A stretch of 55,209 nucleotides of DNA from contig CAJUEY010000020.1 in NCBI GenBank assembly GCA_910585825.1, positions 1-55,209 of the forward strand, in the 5' to 3' direction. The first letter of the stretch is position 1. Every line of letters begins with the position of its first letter. This DNA is from an uncultured Lachnospiraceae bacterium (lineage in GTDB: Bacteria; Bacillota; Clostridia; Lachnospirales; Lachnospiraceae). The position numbers and the translations under genes are program-made. Positions 16,523-25,863 of this stretch are shown here, piece by piece. Under the pieces are notes generated by a model. It ran no database searches and had not been told where the DNA came from. It saw nothing but the letters and a program-made list of their open reading frames with translations.

Positions 16523-18967
16523 ATGAAAAAAAGATGGTTGGCGTTATTGTGCGCCTTGTTAGCAGCGGGGGCGGGGCAGGGAGTTCTTCCCGCTGTTGAA
16601 GTAAAAGCTGATGAGGGAAGGACCTATTACATCAGCAGTCAGCACGGAGATAATGCAAACTCCGGAACATCAGAGAGGGAGGCGTGGGAGACGCTGGATA
16701 AATTAAAAGGCGTTACACTCCAGCCGGGCGATCAGATTCTTCTGGAAAAAGGATCTGAATTTAACGGATATATTCATCTCAAAGATGTGCACGGCACAGA
16801 AGACGCTCCAATCAAAATCGGCTCTTACGGATCACATTCGGATCGTCCGGCCATTCATGCAAACGGCCAGGGCGTATGGTATCAGTCCTACGAAGGAACT
16901 GTGGATAATCCAAAACACAGATCCAAAGGATATGTCTCCTCTGCGCTTTTGCTTTATGACGTGGATTTTGTGGAAGTGAGCGGACTGGAGCTGACAAATC
17001 AGTCCGACGATTTTGATTTTTTCGAGGGAGCGGCATTTCAGGCATCGCAAATTGATGACCGTATGGACCGTACCGGCGTTTCCGGCATTGCAAAAGACAA
17101 AGGCACAATGCAGCATATTTACCTGAATGATTTATACATTCATGACGTAGACGGAAATATCGAAGATAAGCATATGAATAACGGAGGCATTCAGATGAAT
17201 GTGCTTCCTCCTGCAGATGAAGGGACAACGGGCATTGCAAGATACGATGACATAAAAGTGACGAACTGTCATGTCAAAGACGTTTCCCGTGCCGGCATCT
17301 GCGTGGGCTATACATATCAGGGCTCCAAATTTTCGGGACGGGCGATTTCCGATGAGACGGCGCAGACATACGGACATACCAATCTGCTGATGGAGGGAAA
17401 TTATGTTCAGAATGTGGGAAATGACGGTATTGTCGCCATGTATGCCTACCGTCCTTTGATTCAGAGAAATGTTTCGGATAAGGCGGGAGCGGATCTGGAA
17501 ATTTATACGCCCGAAAAAACACCGGAGGAATATGAAAAATTCTGGCAGCCGTTCTGTGCGGCCATCTGGCCCTGGAAATGCAAAGACGCCGTGTTCCAGT
17601 ATAATGAAGTGTTTGATACGGTAGACTGTCAGGATGGGCAGCCCTGGGATATTGATTATTCTGACGGAACCATATATCAGTATAATTACAGCCACAATAA
17701 CGGCGGCGGATGCATTATGGTCTGCGGCGAAGAGGCATATCAGGGCGTATTCCGCTATAATATCAGCCAGAATGATTTAAAAGGTTTGATCGGACTGGCA
17801 GACAGCAATCCAAAAGCGGATATTTACAATAACGTATTTTATATCGGGAAAGATCTGAACACAAAAGTGTTCATCGAAAAGGATAATTATAACGGAGCGG
17901 CGGCGATTAAAAACAATATTTTTTACAATGTCAGCTCCGGAAAAAGCGCCAGTGAGACTATTGTAAAGGCAGGACGCAGCTATACGAGCAATATTTTCTG
18001 GGGTTATGACGAGATCACACTGCCGGAAGGCTCCATCAAAGCAGATCCCAAATTTGTAAATCCGGGAAATGGACCGGAAAGCTCATTGGGAGGCTTACTG
18101 CATGAGAAAGGGGTATTTGACGGATACAAGCTGCAGAGCGATTCCCCTGCCATCAACGCGGGAACGCTGGCGGGCGGCGGCGCAAAATATGATTTCTTCG
18201 GCAATCAGGTAGGGGCGCAGCCGGATATCGGAGTTTATGAATCCGAAAAGCCGGAAACAACGTTGGCTTTGGGAGGCGATTCCGTTACAGTGGAAAATGG
18301 AAAGATCAAGAATATTCCAAAGAACATGACAGTGGGAGAACTCAAAGAAAAGCTTATTTTTGCACGGGATGTAACCATCCGATTTAAAAACGGAAATCAG
18401 GAGATGCAGGATAGCGACGCAGTGACTGCAGGCACTGTAATTACGATTTCAAGAGGCAGCGAAACGGCGGAGTATACGTTAGAAGAGGCGAAAGAGGCAG
18501 TATATGTTGATTATCCGCAAAGCGGCATGACGGCCTCAGCGGGAAGTGAAGAAGACGGCACGTCTGAATGGGCAACGGCAGCCGACAGAACGCCTGCCGG
18601 AAATGTGCTGGATGGCAATGACGCAACGATCTGGAACAGCAAATGGTCGCATTCGGATCAAAGCCTGCTCTGGATTCAGATTGATTTAAAAAGCGCAAAA
18701 GCCGTGTCCAGGCTTACCTATGTACCGAGACAAAACGGAAATCAGGGAATTTTTACAAAATACAAAGTAGAGGTCAGTGAAAACGGTCAGACATGGACAA
18801 AGGTGGCTGAAGGAAACTGGGATGCGGACGCCACAGTCAAATACGCACAGTTTGAGCAGGTGAATGCCCGTTATGTAAAACTAACAGGCGTGGAATCGGT
18901 AATGGATAAAGGAAGACCTACAGGAAGCGCCGCAGAGATTCGTATTGGCTATTTAAGTGAAGAATAA
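16523..18967 (+). CDS. GH136-like secreted lacto-N-biosidase candidate with C-terminal F5/8 domain
   Basis: 814 residues; ATG 16523 follows AAAGGAG (an in-frame TTG at 16508 overlaps that site). Signal peptide 1-29. Residues ~33-575 are a right-handed parallel beta-helix beginning YYISSQHGDNANSGT and containing repeated N-x-N turns (QYNYSHNNGG, YNISQND, IYNNVFY). D371 and D378 lie in DGQPWDID, and the same D-x-Q-x-W-D-x-D pattern recurs in the neighbouring paralogue; a seven-residue gap matches the catalytic aspartate pairs I recall for GH136 lacto-N-biosidases. After a small domain (~590-650) comes a discoidin/F5-8 (CBM32-like) domain at ~660-814 (IDLKSAKAVSRLTYVPRQNG), suitable for binding galactose-containing glycans. 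The preceding chaperone gene supports GH136. Other beta-helix hydrolases or lyases remain possible. Confidence 0.7.
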   Translation: MKKRWLALLCALLAAGAGQGVLPAVEVKADEGRTYYISSQHGDNANSGTSEREAWETLDKLKGVTLQPGDQILLEKGSEFNGYIHLKDVHGTEDAPIKIGSYGSHSDRPAIHANGQGVWYQSYEGTVDNPKHRSKGYVSSALLLYDVDFVEVSGLELTNQSDDFDFFEGAAFQASQIDDRMDRTGVSGIAKDKGTMQHIYLNDLYIHDVDGNIEDKHMNNGGIQMNVLPPADEGTTGIARYDDIKVTNCHVKDVSRAGICVGYTYQGSKFSGRAISDETAQTYGHTNLLMEGNYVQNVGNDGIVAMYAYRPLIQRNVSDKAGADLEIYTPEKTPEEYEKFWQPFCAAIWPWKCKDAVFQYNEVFDTVDCQDGQPWDIDYSDGTIYQYNYSHNNGGGCIMVCGEEAYQGVFRYNISQNDLKGLIGLADSNPKADIYNNVFYIGKDLNTKVFIEKDNYNGAAAIKNNIFYNVSSGKSASETIVKAGRSYTSNIFWGYDEITLPEGSIKADPKFVNPGNGPESSLGGLLHEKGVFDGYKLQSDSPAINAGTLAGGGAKYDFFGNQVGAQPDIGVYESEKPETTLALGGDSVTVENGKIKNIPKNMTVGELKEKLIFARDVTIRFKNGNQEMQDSDAVTAGTVITISRGSETAEYTLEEAKEAVYVDYPQSGMTASAGSEEDGTSEWATAADRTPAGNVLDGNDATIWNSKWSHSDQSLLWIQIDLKSAKAVSRLTYVPRQNGNQGIFTKYKVEVSENGQTWTKVAEGNWDADATVKYAQFEQVNARYVKLTGVESVMDKGRPTGSAAEIRIGYLSEE

Positions 18968-18987
18968 GAAAATTGAGGAGATAGTGA

Positions 18988-21576
18988 ATGAAAAAAAGAA
19001 TAATAACAATAATGACGGCAGTGACAGTGTTTTGTTCCTCAATTATTCCGGGAATGGAAACAGCGGCATCGGCCGAAACAGCGGATACGGCGGGAACGAT
19101 ATATTATGTCAGCTCCCTGCACGGAAAAGACAGCAATAACGGAAAAAGTCAAAAGACGCCGTTTTACAGCCTGCAGAAAATCAATGAATTACAATTGAAT
19201 CCGGGAGATAAAGTTCTTCTGGAATGCGGTTCCGTATTTACAGACGGATATCTGCATTTATATGAGCAGAGCGGGAGTGCAGAGGCGCCGATTGTGATTG
19301 ATCAGTACGGACAGGGCGCAATGCCTGTCATTGATACAAACGGCCAGGGCATATGGTATCAGAATTACGGAAATGTGTTGGATTCCAAAACGCATGTGAA
19401 CCACGGCTATGTATCTTCTTCCATACTGTTATACGATACGGAATATATTGAGATCAATAACCTGGAGATTGTGAATGACGCGGCGGATATTGACGCAGTT
19501 TACAATGAAGCGTATGTAATGAACCGTACCGGCGTTGCGGCAGTGGCGCAGAATAAGGGCACAATTGACCATATTCGTCTGAATGGACTAAATATTCATG
19601 ATGTATACGGCAATGTTTATGATAAGCATATGAATAACGGAGGCATTTATTTTACCGTAGCGCTGCCCCGGGATGCAGTTCTTGAAAACAATGAATTTGT
19701 ATCCGAATCGGGCATTTCTCGTTATGACGGCGTATTCATTGAGAACTGCAGTGTGCAGAGGGTAAACCGGTGGGGAATTGCAGTGGGATATACGGCATTT
19801 TGGAAACCATTCGAGACGAAGGCAATTTCGGATGAGGTAATGGAAAAATACGGTTCTGCAAATGTAGTAATCCGCAACAACTATATAAAAGATCCCGGCG
19901 GCGACGCCATTACCACAATGTACTGCGACAGACCGTTGATTGAATACAATATTTCAGACGGCGCGGCGCAGCAGATCAATACGACAGATTATGTCAATAT
20001 TGCTAACAGAGGAGGAAGAGTGGCGGCCGCGATCTGGCCCTGGAAATGTAAGGACGCCGTATTTCAATACAATGAAGCGTTTGATACCGCAAACGGAGAC
20101 CGGGGAAACGACGACGCTCAGGCATGGGACGCGGATTCCGGCGACGGCACGGTGTACCAGTACAATTACAGCCACAACAACAGCGGCGGATGCGTGATGT
20201 TCTGTTTGGCCAATGCATATCAGAATACATTCCGCTACAATATCAGCCAGAATGATTTAAAAGGAGCCATGGATATTGCAGGAAATCCGGATGCACACGT
20301 ATATAACAATGTATTCTATATGAAAGAAGACGTTCCATTTGTGCGTCAGCGTACAAATGGCGGAAACATGGTGGTGGAAAACAATATTATCTATTATGCA
20401 GGAGAGACTCCAATGGCAGACGCTAGCGGTTGGACAAAAAAAGGTAAAGTAAATCTTGTTTATGATAATAATCTTTACTATAACTACGCAAGTTTACCGA
20501 CGGGAGAGGAAAACGCCATAACCGCTGAGAAAGGCACACCGGTTTTCCGTAATGCAGGAAGCGGGCCGGAGGCAACGACAGGCTGGATTTATTCTCACAA
20601 TGATCCAAAGACGCGGAGTATGTTTGACGGTTATAAATTGGCGGAGGATTCTCCGGCAATCGGAACAGGTAAAATCATCACAGATAACAACGGCAAGGAA
20701 TTGTGCGAAACGGATTTCTTTGGAAATAAAATATCGGCGGAAGAGATACCGGATATCGGAGCGCATAAGTATCAGGAAGAAGAAACGGAACTCCTCCCGC
20801 AGGCTCCTGCAAAGACAGAGGCAAGCGAGACATCCGAAGATTCCGCTACGATCAGCTGGCCTGTAGTTTCTGATCCGAACGGCATAAAAGGATATAAGAT
20901 TATGCAGGGCGATACCGTTTTGATGATAGTGGAAAATCTGGATGAAGTAACGGATCAGGAGACGAATATGATTTCCGTTCAATTAAAAAATCTGGAGGCC
21001 GGAAAAACATACATGTTATCCATTGTGGCATATGATCATGACAATATGGAATCAGAGCCCGCAAGCTTTACCTTTACAACAGCGGAGAAAGCAGAGCCTC
21101 CAATAAAGGATCCGGTGAAAAATCCTTCCATCGCATTGAATCAAACAAGCCTGACGCTGTATACAAAACAAATTACCACAGCTGTATTGACAGCAAAAAT
21201 GTCCGATCTTATCGGAACCGTAAACTGGAATTCTTCCAATCCGGAAGTTGCATCGGTATCGAATGGAACAGTGACGGCGAAAAAAGCGGGCAGCGCGGTT
21301 ATCACAGCATCGGTTGGAAATTACAAGGCAAGCTGTACGGTAACGGTTAAGAATCCGACGCTGACTGTGAAAAAATCAATTACAGTGAAAAAAGGCAAAA
21401 AAGTGAAACTGAAAGTGACGGCTGATCCTGCAGGAAAGATCACATATAAGAGCAATAAGAAGAAAGTGGCGAAAGTGACAAAGAGCGGCGTTGTAAAGGG
21501 ATTAAAGAAAGGAAAGTGTAAGATCGCTGTCCAATGCAACGGCATCAAAAAGAAAGTGACGGTAAAAGTAAAATAA
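18988..21576 (+). CDS. Second GH136-like secreted enzyme with Fn3 and Big_2 tail
   Basis: 862 residues, start preceded by GAGGAGATAGTGA, 20 bases after the first paralogue. Signal peptide about 1-29 (ASA-ETA). The beta-helix domain (~33-610) is collinear with that of the upstream enzyme: YYVSSLHGKDSNNGK, NNGGIYFTVALP, AAIWPWKCKDAVFQYNEAFD and QAWDADSGDGTVYQYNYSH. The D-x-Q-x-W-D-x-D pair is D376/D383. The tail differs: an Fn3 domain (~620-705), a Big_2 domain (~720-785, WNSSNPEVASVSNGTVTAKK) and a very lysine-rich Big_2-like C-terminus (KKGKKVKLKVTADPAGK), which may hold the protein to the acidic cell wall. Two enzymes of one family with different binding modules suggest different substrates or locations. 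It ends the operon; a terminator follows within 15 bases. Confidence 0.7.
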   Translation: MKKRIITIMTAVTVFCSSIIPGMETAASAETADTAGTIYYVSSLHGKDSNNGKSQKTPFYSLQKINELQLNPGDKVLLECGSVFTDGYLHLYEQSGSAEAPIVIDQYGQGAMPVIDTNGQGIWYQNYGNVLDSKTHVNHGYVSSSILLYDTEYIEINNLEIVNDAADIDAVYNEAYVMNRTGVAAVAQNKGTIDHIRLNGLNIHDVYGNVYDKHMNNGGIYFTVALPRDAVLENNEFVSESGISRYDGVFIENCSVQRVNRWGIAVGYTAFWKPFETKAISDEVMEKYGSANVVIRNNYIKDPGGDAITTMYCDRPLIEYNISDGAAQQINTTDYVNIANRGGRVAAAIWPWKCKDAVFQYNEAFDTANGDRGNDDAQAWDADSGDGTVYQYNYSHNNSGGCVMFCLANAYQNTFRYNISQNDLKGAMDIAGNPDAHVYNNVFYMKEDVPFVRQRTNGGNMVVENNIIYYAGETPMADASGWTKKGKVNLVYDNNLYYNYASLPTGEENAITAEKGTPVFRNAGSGPEATTGWIYSHNDPKTRSMFDGYKLAEDSPAIGTGKIITDNNGKELCETDFFGNKISAEEIPDIGAHKYQEEETELLPQAPAKTEASETSEDSATISWPVVSDPNGIKGYKIMQGDTVLMIVENLDEVTDQETNMISVQLKNLEAGKTYMLSIVAYDHDNMESEPASFTFTTAEKAEPPIKDPVKNPSIALNQTSLTLYTKQITTAVLTAKMSDLIGTVNWNSSNPEVASVSNGTVTAKKAGSAVITASVGNYKASCTVTVKNPTLTVKKSITVKKGKKVKLKVTADPAGKITYKSNKKKVAKVTKSGVVKGLKKGKCKIAVQCNGIKKKVTVKVK

Positions 21577-21588
21577 GGAAATAGAATT

Positions 21589-21632
21589 GAGAGGGCTTTT
21601 GAGGATTTAGACGGAAAAAAGCCCTCTTAATT
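21589..21632 (+). terminator. Terminator of the chaperone/GH136 operon
   Basis: GAGAGGGCTTTT and AAAAAAGCCCTCTTAATT form a stable stem around 14 bases, 12 bases after the second GH136-like gene. Confidence 0.8.
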
Positions 21633-21718
21633 ATAAAAATTTGTTAAAAAATTTTTAAAATTTCTATTGCAATTTATTAAATAATCGTTTATACTATATT
21701 CCGTTGTTAGAAATATAT

Positions 21719-21791
21719 GCGCCATTAGCTCAGTTGGAAGAGCACCTGACTCTTAATCAGGGTGTCCAGGGTTCGAGCCCCTGATGGCGTA
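21719..21791 (+). tRNA. tRNA-Lys (anticodon CUU)
   Basis: Complete cloverleaf of 73 bases without encoded CCA: acceptor GCGCCAT/ATGGCGT (G1-U72 wobble), D arm with AGCTCAGTTGG-type loop, anticodon stem CCTGA/TCAGG around CTCTTAA (anticodon CTT), T arm CCAGG-GTTCGAG-CCCCTGG-like with GTTCGAGCC. Discriminator A. Confidence 0.95.
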
Positions 21792-21870
21792 CTACAAAGC
21801 ACTGATTTTGCGGACGAAAGAGCCGTGGGGTCGGTGTTTTATTTTTGAAATAGAAAGGCGGAAGATGCAG

Positions 21871-22545
21871 ATGAAAAAATATGAGGCAGTTGTATTTGAT
21901 CTGGACGGCACCCTGTTAAATACATTGGAGGATTTGACAGACAGCGTGAATGCGGCATTGGCAGCTTTCAGTCAACCTCAGAAAACAATTGAGCAGATCC
22001 GCGCTTATGTGGGGAACGGAATTCGTAATCTTATGAAACGCTGTGTAGAAGGCGGGGAAGAGAATCCTGATTTTGAAAAAATATTTCAAACATTCCGCGC
22101 CCATTATAAAGAGCATTGCATGGATAAAACAAAACCTTATGACGGCATTATTGATCTTCTGCAAAGATTAAAAGCCAGAGGCGTTAAAATGGCGATTGTC
22201 TCCAATAAAGCGGATTTTGCGGTAAAAGAATTAAATGATTTTTATTTTAAAGAATTTGATATGGTCGCGATCGGAGAACGGGAAGGGATTGCAAGAAAGC
22301 CTGCTCCGGACAGTGTCTTTTCGGCATTGCGGGAGCTTGGAGTATCGCCGGATCAGGCTGTTTACGCAGGGGATTCTGAAGTGGATCTGGAAACCGCCGC
22401 AAGGGCAGGACTGCCCTGCATTAGTGTGTTATGGGGATTTCGGGAAGAAGAGCTGCTGAAAACACATGGCGCAAGGTATTTTGTGAAAACGGCAGATGAA
22501 TTTTGCACCGTGCTGGAAACGATTTCTCAATCAGATACAGTCTAA
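21871..22545 (+). CDS. HAD-superfamily phosphatase, phosphoglycolate phosphatase-like
   Basis: 225 residues with all HAD motifs: motif I DLDGTLLNT (nucleophile and acid aspartates), motif II VSNKAD, the conserved lysine in RKPAPDSVF, and motif IV YAGDSEVDLETAARAG. The cap is the small helical type inserted after motif I (subfamily IA), typical of Gph/PpaX phosphoglycolate and pyrophosphate phosphatases. Start ATG 21871 is chosen for its nine-base distance to AGGCGG; ATG 21865 is too close, and a frame beginning at 21784 would start inside tRNA-Lys. The exact substrate cannot be fixed. It stands alone, 80 bases after the tRNA. Confidence 0.85.
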   Translation: MKKYEAVVFDLDGTLLNTLEDLTDSVNAALAAFSQPQKTIEQIRAYVGNGIRNLMKRCVEGGEENPDFEKIFQTFRAHYKEHCMDKTKPYDGIIDLLQRLKARGVKMAIVSNKADFAVKELNDFYFKEFDMVAIGEREGIARKPAPDSVFSALRELGVSPDQAVYAGDSEVDLETAARAGLPCISVLWGFREEELLKTHGARYFVKTADEFCTVLETISQSDTV

Positions 22546-22671
22546 AATAGAACAGATTTCTTTGATGCCGCGCCGGATACAACAGAGTTTTTCCGGTAAA
22601 AAGCGGTTTAGGTAAAAAAAGCGGCAGCAGCGGTTATGACGTCTGCAATTACAACAGGTTTTTCGTTTCAT

Positions 22672-22720
22672 AAAGCCTTCTTTGCATTTTTTTTATTTTA
22701 TGCAGAGAAGGCTTTTTTGT
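22672..22720. terminator. Terminator between HAD gene and convergent trmB
   Basis: AAAGCCTTCTTTGCA pairs with TGCAGAGAAGGCTTTTTT across a T-rich loop. It can serve both convergent genes. Confidence 0.75.
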
Positions 22721-22765
22721 GATTTGCTTTTGGCAATAGCGGGCAGACGCTGTGTGACGCATATG

Positions 22766-23404
22766 CTAACGGGAAGCGATCAGCTTAAAAATGGGATTGC
22801 CCAGAGAGGAAAATTTTTCTTCATACTCTGTCAGGATATTTCCTTCATTCATGAGAGGATCATCATGGAGATGAAACGTATGGGCATGAATGGTCCATCC
22901 CGCATTTTGAATTTCTTCTAAAGAAAAATCAAAGAGATTTCGGTTATCCGTTTTAAATTCAATTTGACCGGAAGGTGATAAAATCTGCTGATAACATTGC
23001 AAAAATGGTTTGGAGGTTAAACGTCGTTTGGCATGACGGTCTTTTGGCCAGGGATCGGAAAAATTCAGATAAATGCGGTCGATTTCCTGCGGCGCAAAAA
23101 ACTCCGGAAGACGAATCGCATCTTCGCACAGAAATCTTAAATTATGCAGAGGATTTTCCTCCATTTTCTGAAGAGCCCGAAACAGAACGCTGGTATAGCG
23201 TTCTATGCCGATATAGTTGATGTCGGGATTCTGTCTGGCAAGCGCCATAATGAATTGTCCTTTACCCATGCCGATTTCAATTCGGATCGGATTTTTGTTT
23301 TCAAAAAGCATATTCCAGTTTCCTTTTAAGTCTGAAGGGTTGGAAATACAGAAGGGATTTTTTTCCACAGCCTCGTCGGCACCTTTAATTCTTCTTAAAC
23401 GCAT
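22766..23404 (-). CDS. trmB: tRNA (guanine-N7-)-methyltransferase
   Basis: 212 residues, the usual size. It methylates G46 in the variable loop of tRNAs using S-adenosylmethionine. Family signatures: MRLRRIKGADE at the N-terminus, the SAM loop IEIGMGKGQFIM, GIERYTSVLFRAL, the substrate-binding segment YLNFSDPWPKDRHAKRRLT and FKTDNRNLFDFS. The start ATG is preceded by GAGGAAAATTCT. The gene is convergent with the HAD phosphatase and divergent from the carboxypeptidase gene. Confidence 0.95.
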   Translation of the reverse strand: MRLRRIKGADEAVEKNPFCISNPSDLKGNWNMLFENKNPIRIEIGMGKGQFIMALARQNPDINYIGIERYTSVLFRALQKMEENPLHNLRFLCEDAIRLPEFFAPQEIDRIYLNFSDPWPKDRHAKRRLTSKPFLQCYQQILSPSGQIEFKTDNRNLFDFSLEEIQNAGWTIHAHTFHLHDDPLMNEGNILTEYEEKFSSLGNPIFKLIASR

Positions 23405-23540
23405 AGAATTTTCCTCATTTCGTGATAATATCTACTACATTATATAACAAAATAAAAGTTAATGTAAATTATTATTGCGAATCTAAAAAGGGAAGTCTAT
23501 ACTATATTTAGACAAAATCAGACAAAATTTGAAATTTCCT

Positions 23541-23560
23541 CCGGATATTTTTTTATCCGG
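23541..23560 (+). promoter_or_regulatory. Small hairpin in leader of the carboxypeptidase gene
   Basis: CCGGATA (23541-23547) and TATCCGG (23554-23560) form a seven-base stem with a T6 loop, about 50 bases before the start. Role unknown. Confidence 0.3.
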
Positions 23561-23606
23561 TGAAAAATGCGCTATATACTATATAAAAGGAAGGAGAGAA
23601 TATCCT

Positions 23607-25037
23607 TTGAAACGATATATGAAATATGCAGCCTTGTTCTGCGCGGCAGCTCTTTTTATAACGGCGGGCGCTGATGCAGTGTGGGCAAAAAAGAAAAATA
23701 AAACCGAGTACTGGCCCCAGGGGCCGGAAATTGTTTCTTCTTCCGGAATTATCATGGAGGCGGAGACGGGAACAATATTATATGAAAAAAACAGCCGGGA
23801 TGTGCATTATCCGGCCAGCATTACGAAGATTCTTACAGCGCTTCTTGCAATTGAAAACAGTCAGATGGATGAAATCGTTACATTTTCCTATGATTCTGTC
23901 CATAAAACAGGAGGCTCCGGAATTGCGCGGGATGTAGATGAACAGATGACGATGGAGCAGTGTCTTTATGGGGTAATGTTAGCCTCTTCCAATGAATGCG
24001 CCTATGCGGTGGCAGAACATGTGGCGGGAGATATTGACAGTTTTATTCAGATGATGAATGAAAGAGCCGCAAAGATCGGATGTCAGAATACGCATTTTAA
24101 TAACTGCAACGGACTGCCGGATGAGCAGCATTATACCAGCGCTTATGACATGGCGCTGATAGCAAGGGAAGCTTATCAAAACGAAACCTTCCGTATTATA
24201 TGCGGCACGAAAACGTATACCATTCCTTTTACCAATAAGCATACGGATGAAGAGACGTATCTGCAGAATCATCATCAGATGCTTTACCCTTACAGAACCA
24301 GAAAGTATCTCTATGATTATTGCCTGGGCGGAAAGACAGGTTATACCACAGCAGCAAATAATACATTGGTCACTTATGCAGAGAAGAACGGCATGACGCT
24401 CATCTGTGTTGTGCTGGATGCTCCGGCAGGAGGGCATTACGAAGATACGAGAGGATTGTTTGATTTTTGTTTTGATAATTTTAAGGAGATGAACATTTCG
24501 GAAAATGAGACTTCTTTTACCGGACAGAAACAAGAGAAAGAAGGAATTTTAAATGATTATGAACCTTTTGTAATGTTGAATCCTTCCAGTAATATTATTC
24601 TGCCTATAGCGGCAGAATTTACAGATGCAGTTCCTGAGATTGTATATAATGAAGAAACGGAAGATGTATTGGGAAGTATTTGTTATACTTATGGAGATCG
24701 GCAGGTAGGATCGGCGGATATAACAGTTACGAATGCAGAGGTAGAGGGATTTTCATTTCAGAAAGGGGATGACAATGATTCTCATGTGATTCAGGATGAG
24801 AATCAGAAAGAAGATGCACCGGAGAAGGAAGAAACTTATCAAATCGATATAAAAACGATTGCTATCATTTTTTTCGGAATTCTGGGCATTGCAGCGGTTA
24901 TTTTTCTTATTTGGAAATTCATCGATAATTTTTATTTAATTAAGCGGAAACTTCCTTTTGTGAATAAGGATAAGTCGCCATATAAGACGATTAAAGAGAA
25001 TAAAATGTATCGGAAGAAGAGACGGAGATGGTTTTGA
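23607..25037 (+). CDS. Membrane-anchored D-alanyl-D-alanine carboxypeptidase (peptidase S11)
   Basis: Trims the terminal D-Ala from peptidoglycan stem peptides outside the membrane. Start TTG 23607, eight bases after GGAAGGAGAG. Signal peptide 1-26 (AWA-type, VWAKK). The penicillin-binding motifs are in place: SITK with S71 and K74, SSN with S127 and N129, and KTG at 243-245 (GGKTGYTTAANN). The C-terminus has a transmembrane helix (IAIIFFGILGIAAVIFLIW) and a basic tail of ~45 residues ending KKRRRWF, rather than the amphipathic helix of E. coli PBP5. This is typical of clostridial DacF-like enzymes, some of which act during sporulation. Its promoter region is shared with divergent trmB. Confidence 0.92.
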   Translation: MKRYMKYAALFCAAALFITAGADAVWAKKKNKTEYWPQGPEIVSSSGIIMEAETGTILYEKNSRDVHYPASITKILTALLAIENSQMDEIVTFSYDSVHKTGGSGIARDVDEQMTMEQCLYGVMLASSNECAYAVAEHVAGDIDSFIQMMNERAAKIGCQNTHFNNCNGLPDEQHYTSAYDMALIAREAYQNETFRIICGTKTYTIPFTNKHTDEETYLQNHHQMLYPYRTRKYLYDYCLGGKTGYTTAANNTLVTYAEKNGMTLICVVLDAPAGGHYEDTRGLFDFCFDNFKEMNISENETSFTGQKQEKEGILNDYEPFVMLNPSSNIILPIAAEFTDAVPEIVYNEETEDVLGSICYTYGDRQVGSADITVTNAEVEGFSFQKGDDNDSHVIQDENQKEDAPEKEETYQIDIKTIAIIFFGILGIAAVIFLIWKFIDNFYLIKRKLPFVNKDKSPYKTIKENKMYRKKRRRWF

Positions 25038-25099
25038 GGCGTCTCTTCCGGCGGCTGACAGAGGTATACGCTGATAGTGATATAGGCTTAAAGTAATGG

Positions 25100-25138
25100 G
25101 GTTACTGCAGAGTGAAAGGCTTGGCAGTAACCATTTTT
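25100..25138 (+). terminator. Terminator after the carboxypeptidase region
   Basis: GGTTACTGC pairs with GCAGTAACC (25100-25108, 25124-25132), followed by ATTTTTAT. Confidence 0.8.
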
Positions 25139-25165
25139 ATATTGTGAATTGGCAGGAACTACAAA

Positions 25166-25194
25166 TTGACATATGGGTAGAAAGATTTTATAAT
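25166..25194 (+). promoter_or_regulatory. Strong sigma-A promoter before the AbiE-type pair
   Basis: TTGACA (25166-25171), 17-base spacer, TATAAT (25189-25194): both boxes match the consensus exactly. It stands 42 bases before the antitoxin start and may also drive the housekeeping cluster behind it. Confidence 0.85.
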
Positions 25195-25236
25195 AATATA
25201 AAATGCCACTGATAAATATATGGAGCGGAAAATAGT

Positions 25237-25863
25237 ATGGAAAAATTGACGCGAGGAGAAAAGACGGAATATCTTTTGTCAGAGATACGGAAGAAAATCG
25301 AGGAAAACGGGGGAATTGTGAAGACGAACCAGATTACTGCGCTGGGGGTGGATTATCGGAGAATTTTATCCTGGGTGGAAGATGGTACGTTGGAGAGGGT
25401 GAAAAACGGGTACTATTCTCTTGGATATCATGAGAGGTCGGAGGAAGAGCTGATTAGAGGGTTGTTTTCTGACAGTGTCCTTTGTCTTGACAGCGCCCTT
25501 TATTATTATCATTATATAGATCAAAAGCCTTATGCATGGCATCTTGCAGTGGATAAGAATACTTCCAAGTCCAGGTTTAAAATGGAATATCCGGTGATTG
25601 TGCCATACTATACAGAGCCAAAGATGCTGCAGCTGGGAGTGACAGAGGTTCCTTTTGCGAAAGGGAGTATGAAAATATATACGAAGGAGCGAATGCTTTG
25701 CGACTGTCTGAAATATGAAGAAAAACTGGATCGCGATGTGTATAAGAGAGCGCTTTTGGCATATATTGCAGACGGTTCAAAGGATATATCGGAGCTTTTA
25801 CGGATTGCAAGGGAGAGGAAGGTTCTGCAGAAGGTGCAGAATGTGATTGGAGTGTGGCTGTAA
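25237..25863 (+). CDS. AbiEi-family antitoxin/transcriptional regulator
   Basis: 208 residues. The N-terminal ~60 residues form the winged-helix AbiEi_4-type domain (GGIVKTNQITALGVDYRRI, WVEDGTLERVKNGYYSL), the DNA-binding part of type IV antitoxins. The following region (SVLCLDSALYYYHY, YTKERMLCDCLKYEEKLD) matches the conserved C-terminal AbiEi body. Antitoxins of this type repress their own promoter and neutralise AbiEii without tight binding (family knowledge). The stop overlaps the start of the toxin-like gene (TAATG), so both are coupled, and a consensus promoter lies immediately upstream. Confidence 0.85.
   Translation: MEKLTRGEKTEYLLSEIRKKIEENGGIVKTNQITALGVDYRRILSWVEDGTLERVKNGYYSLGYHERSEEELIRGLFSDSVLCLDSALYYYHYIDQKPYAWHLAVDKNTSKSRFKMEYPVIVPYYTEPKMLQLGVTEVPFAKGSMKIYTKERMLCDCLKYEEKLDRDVYKRALLAYIADGSKDISELLRIARERKVLQKVQNVIGVWL

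Noticed and set aside
21784..21870. Upstream start for the HAD phosphatase
   Set aside because: It would begin inside tRNA-Lys and has no ribosome site; ATG 21871 is well placed after AGGCGG.
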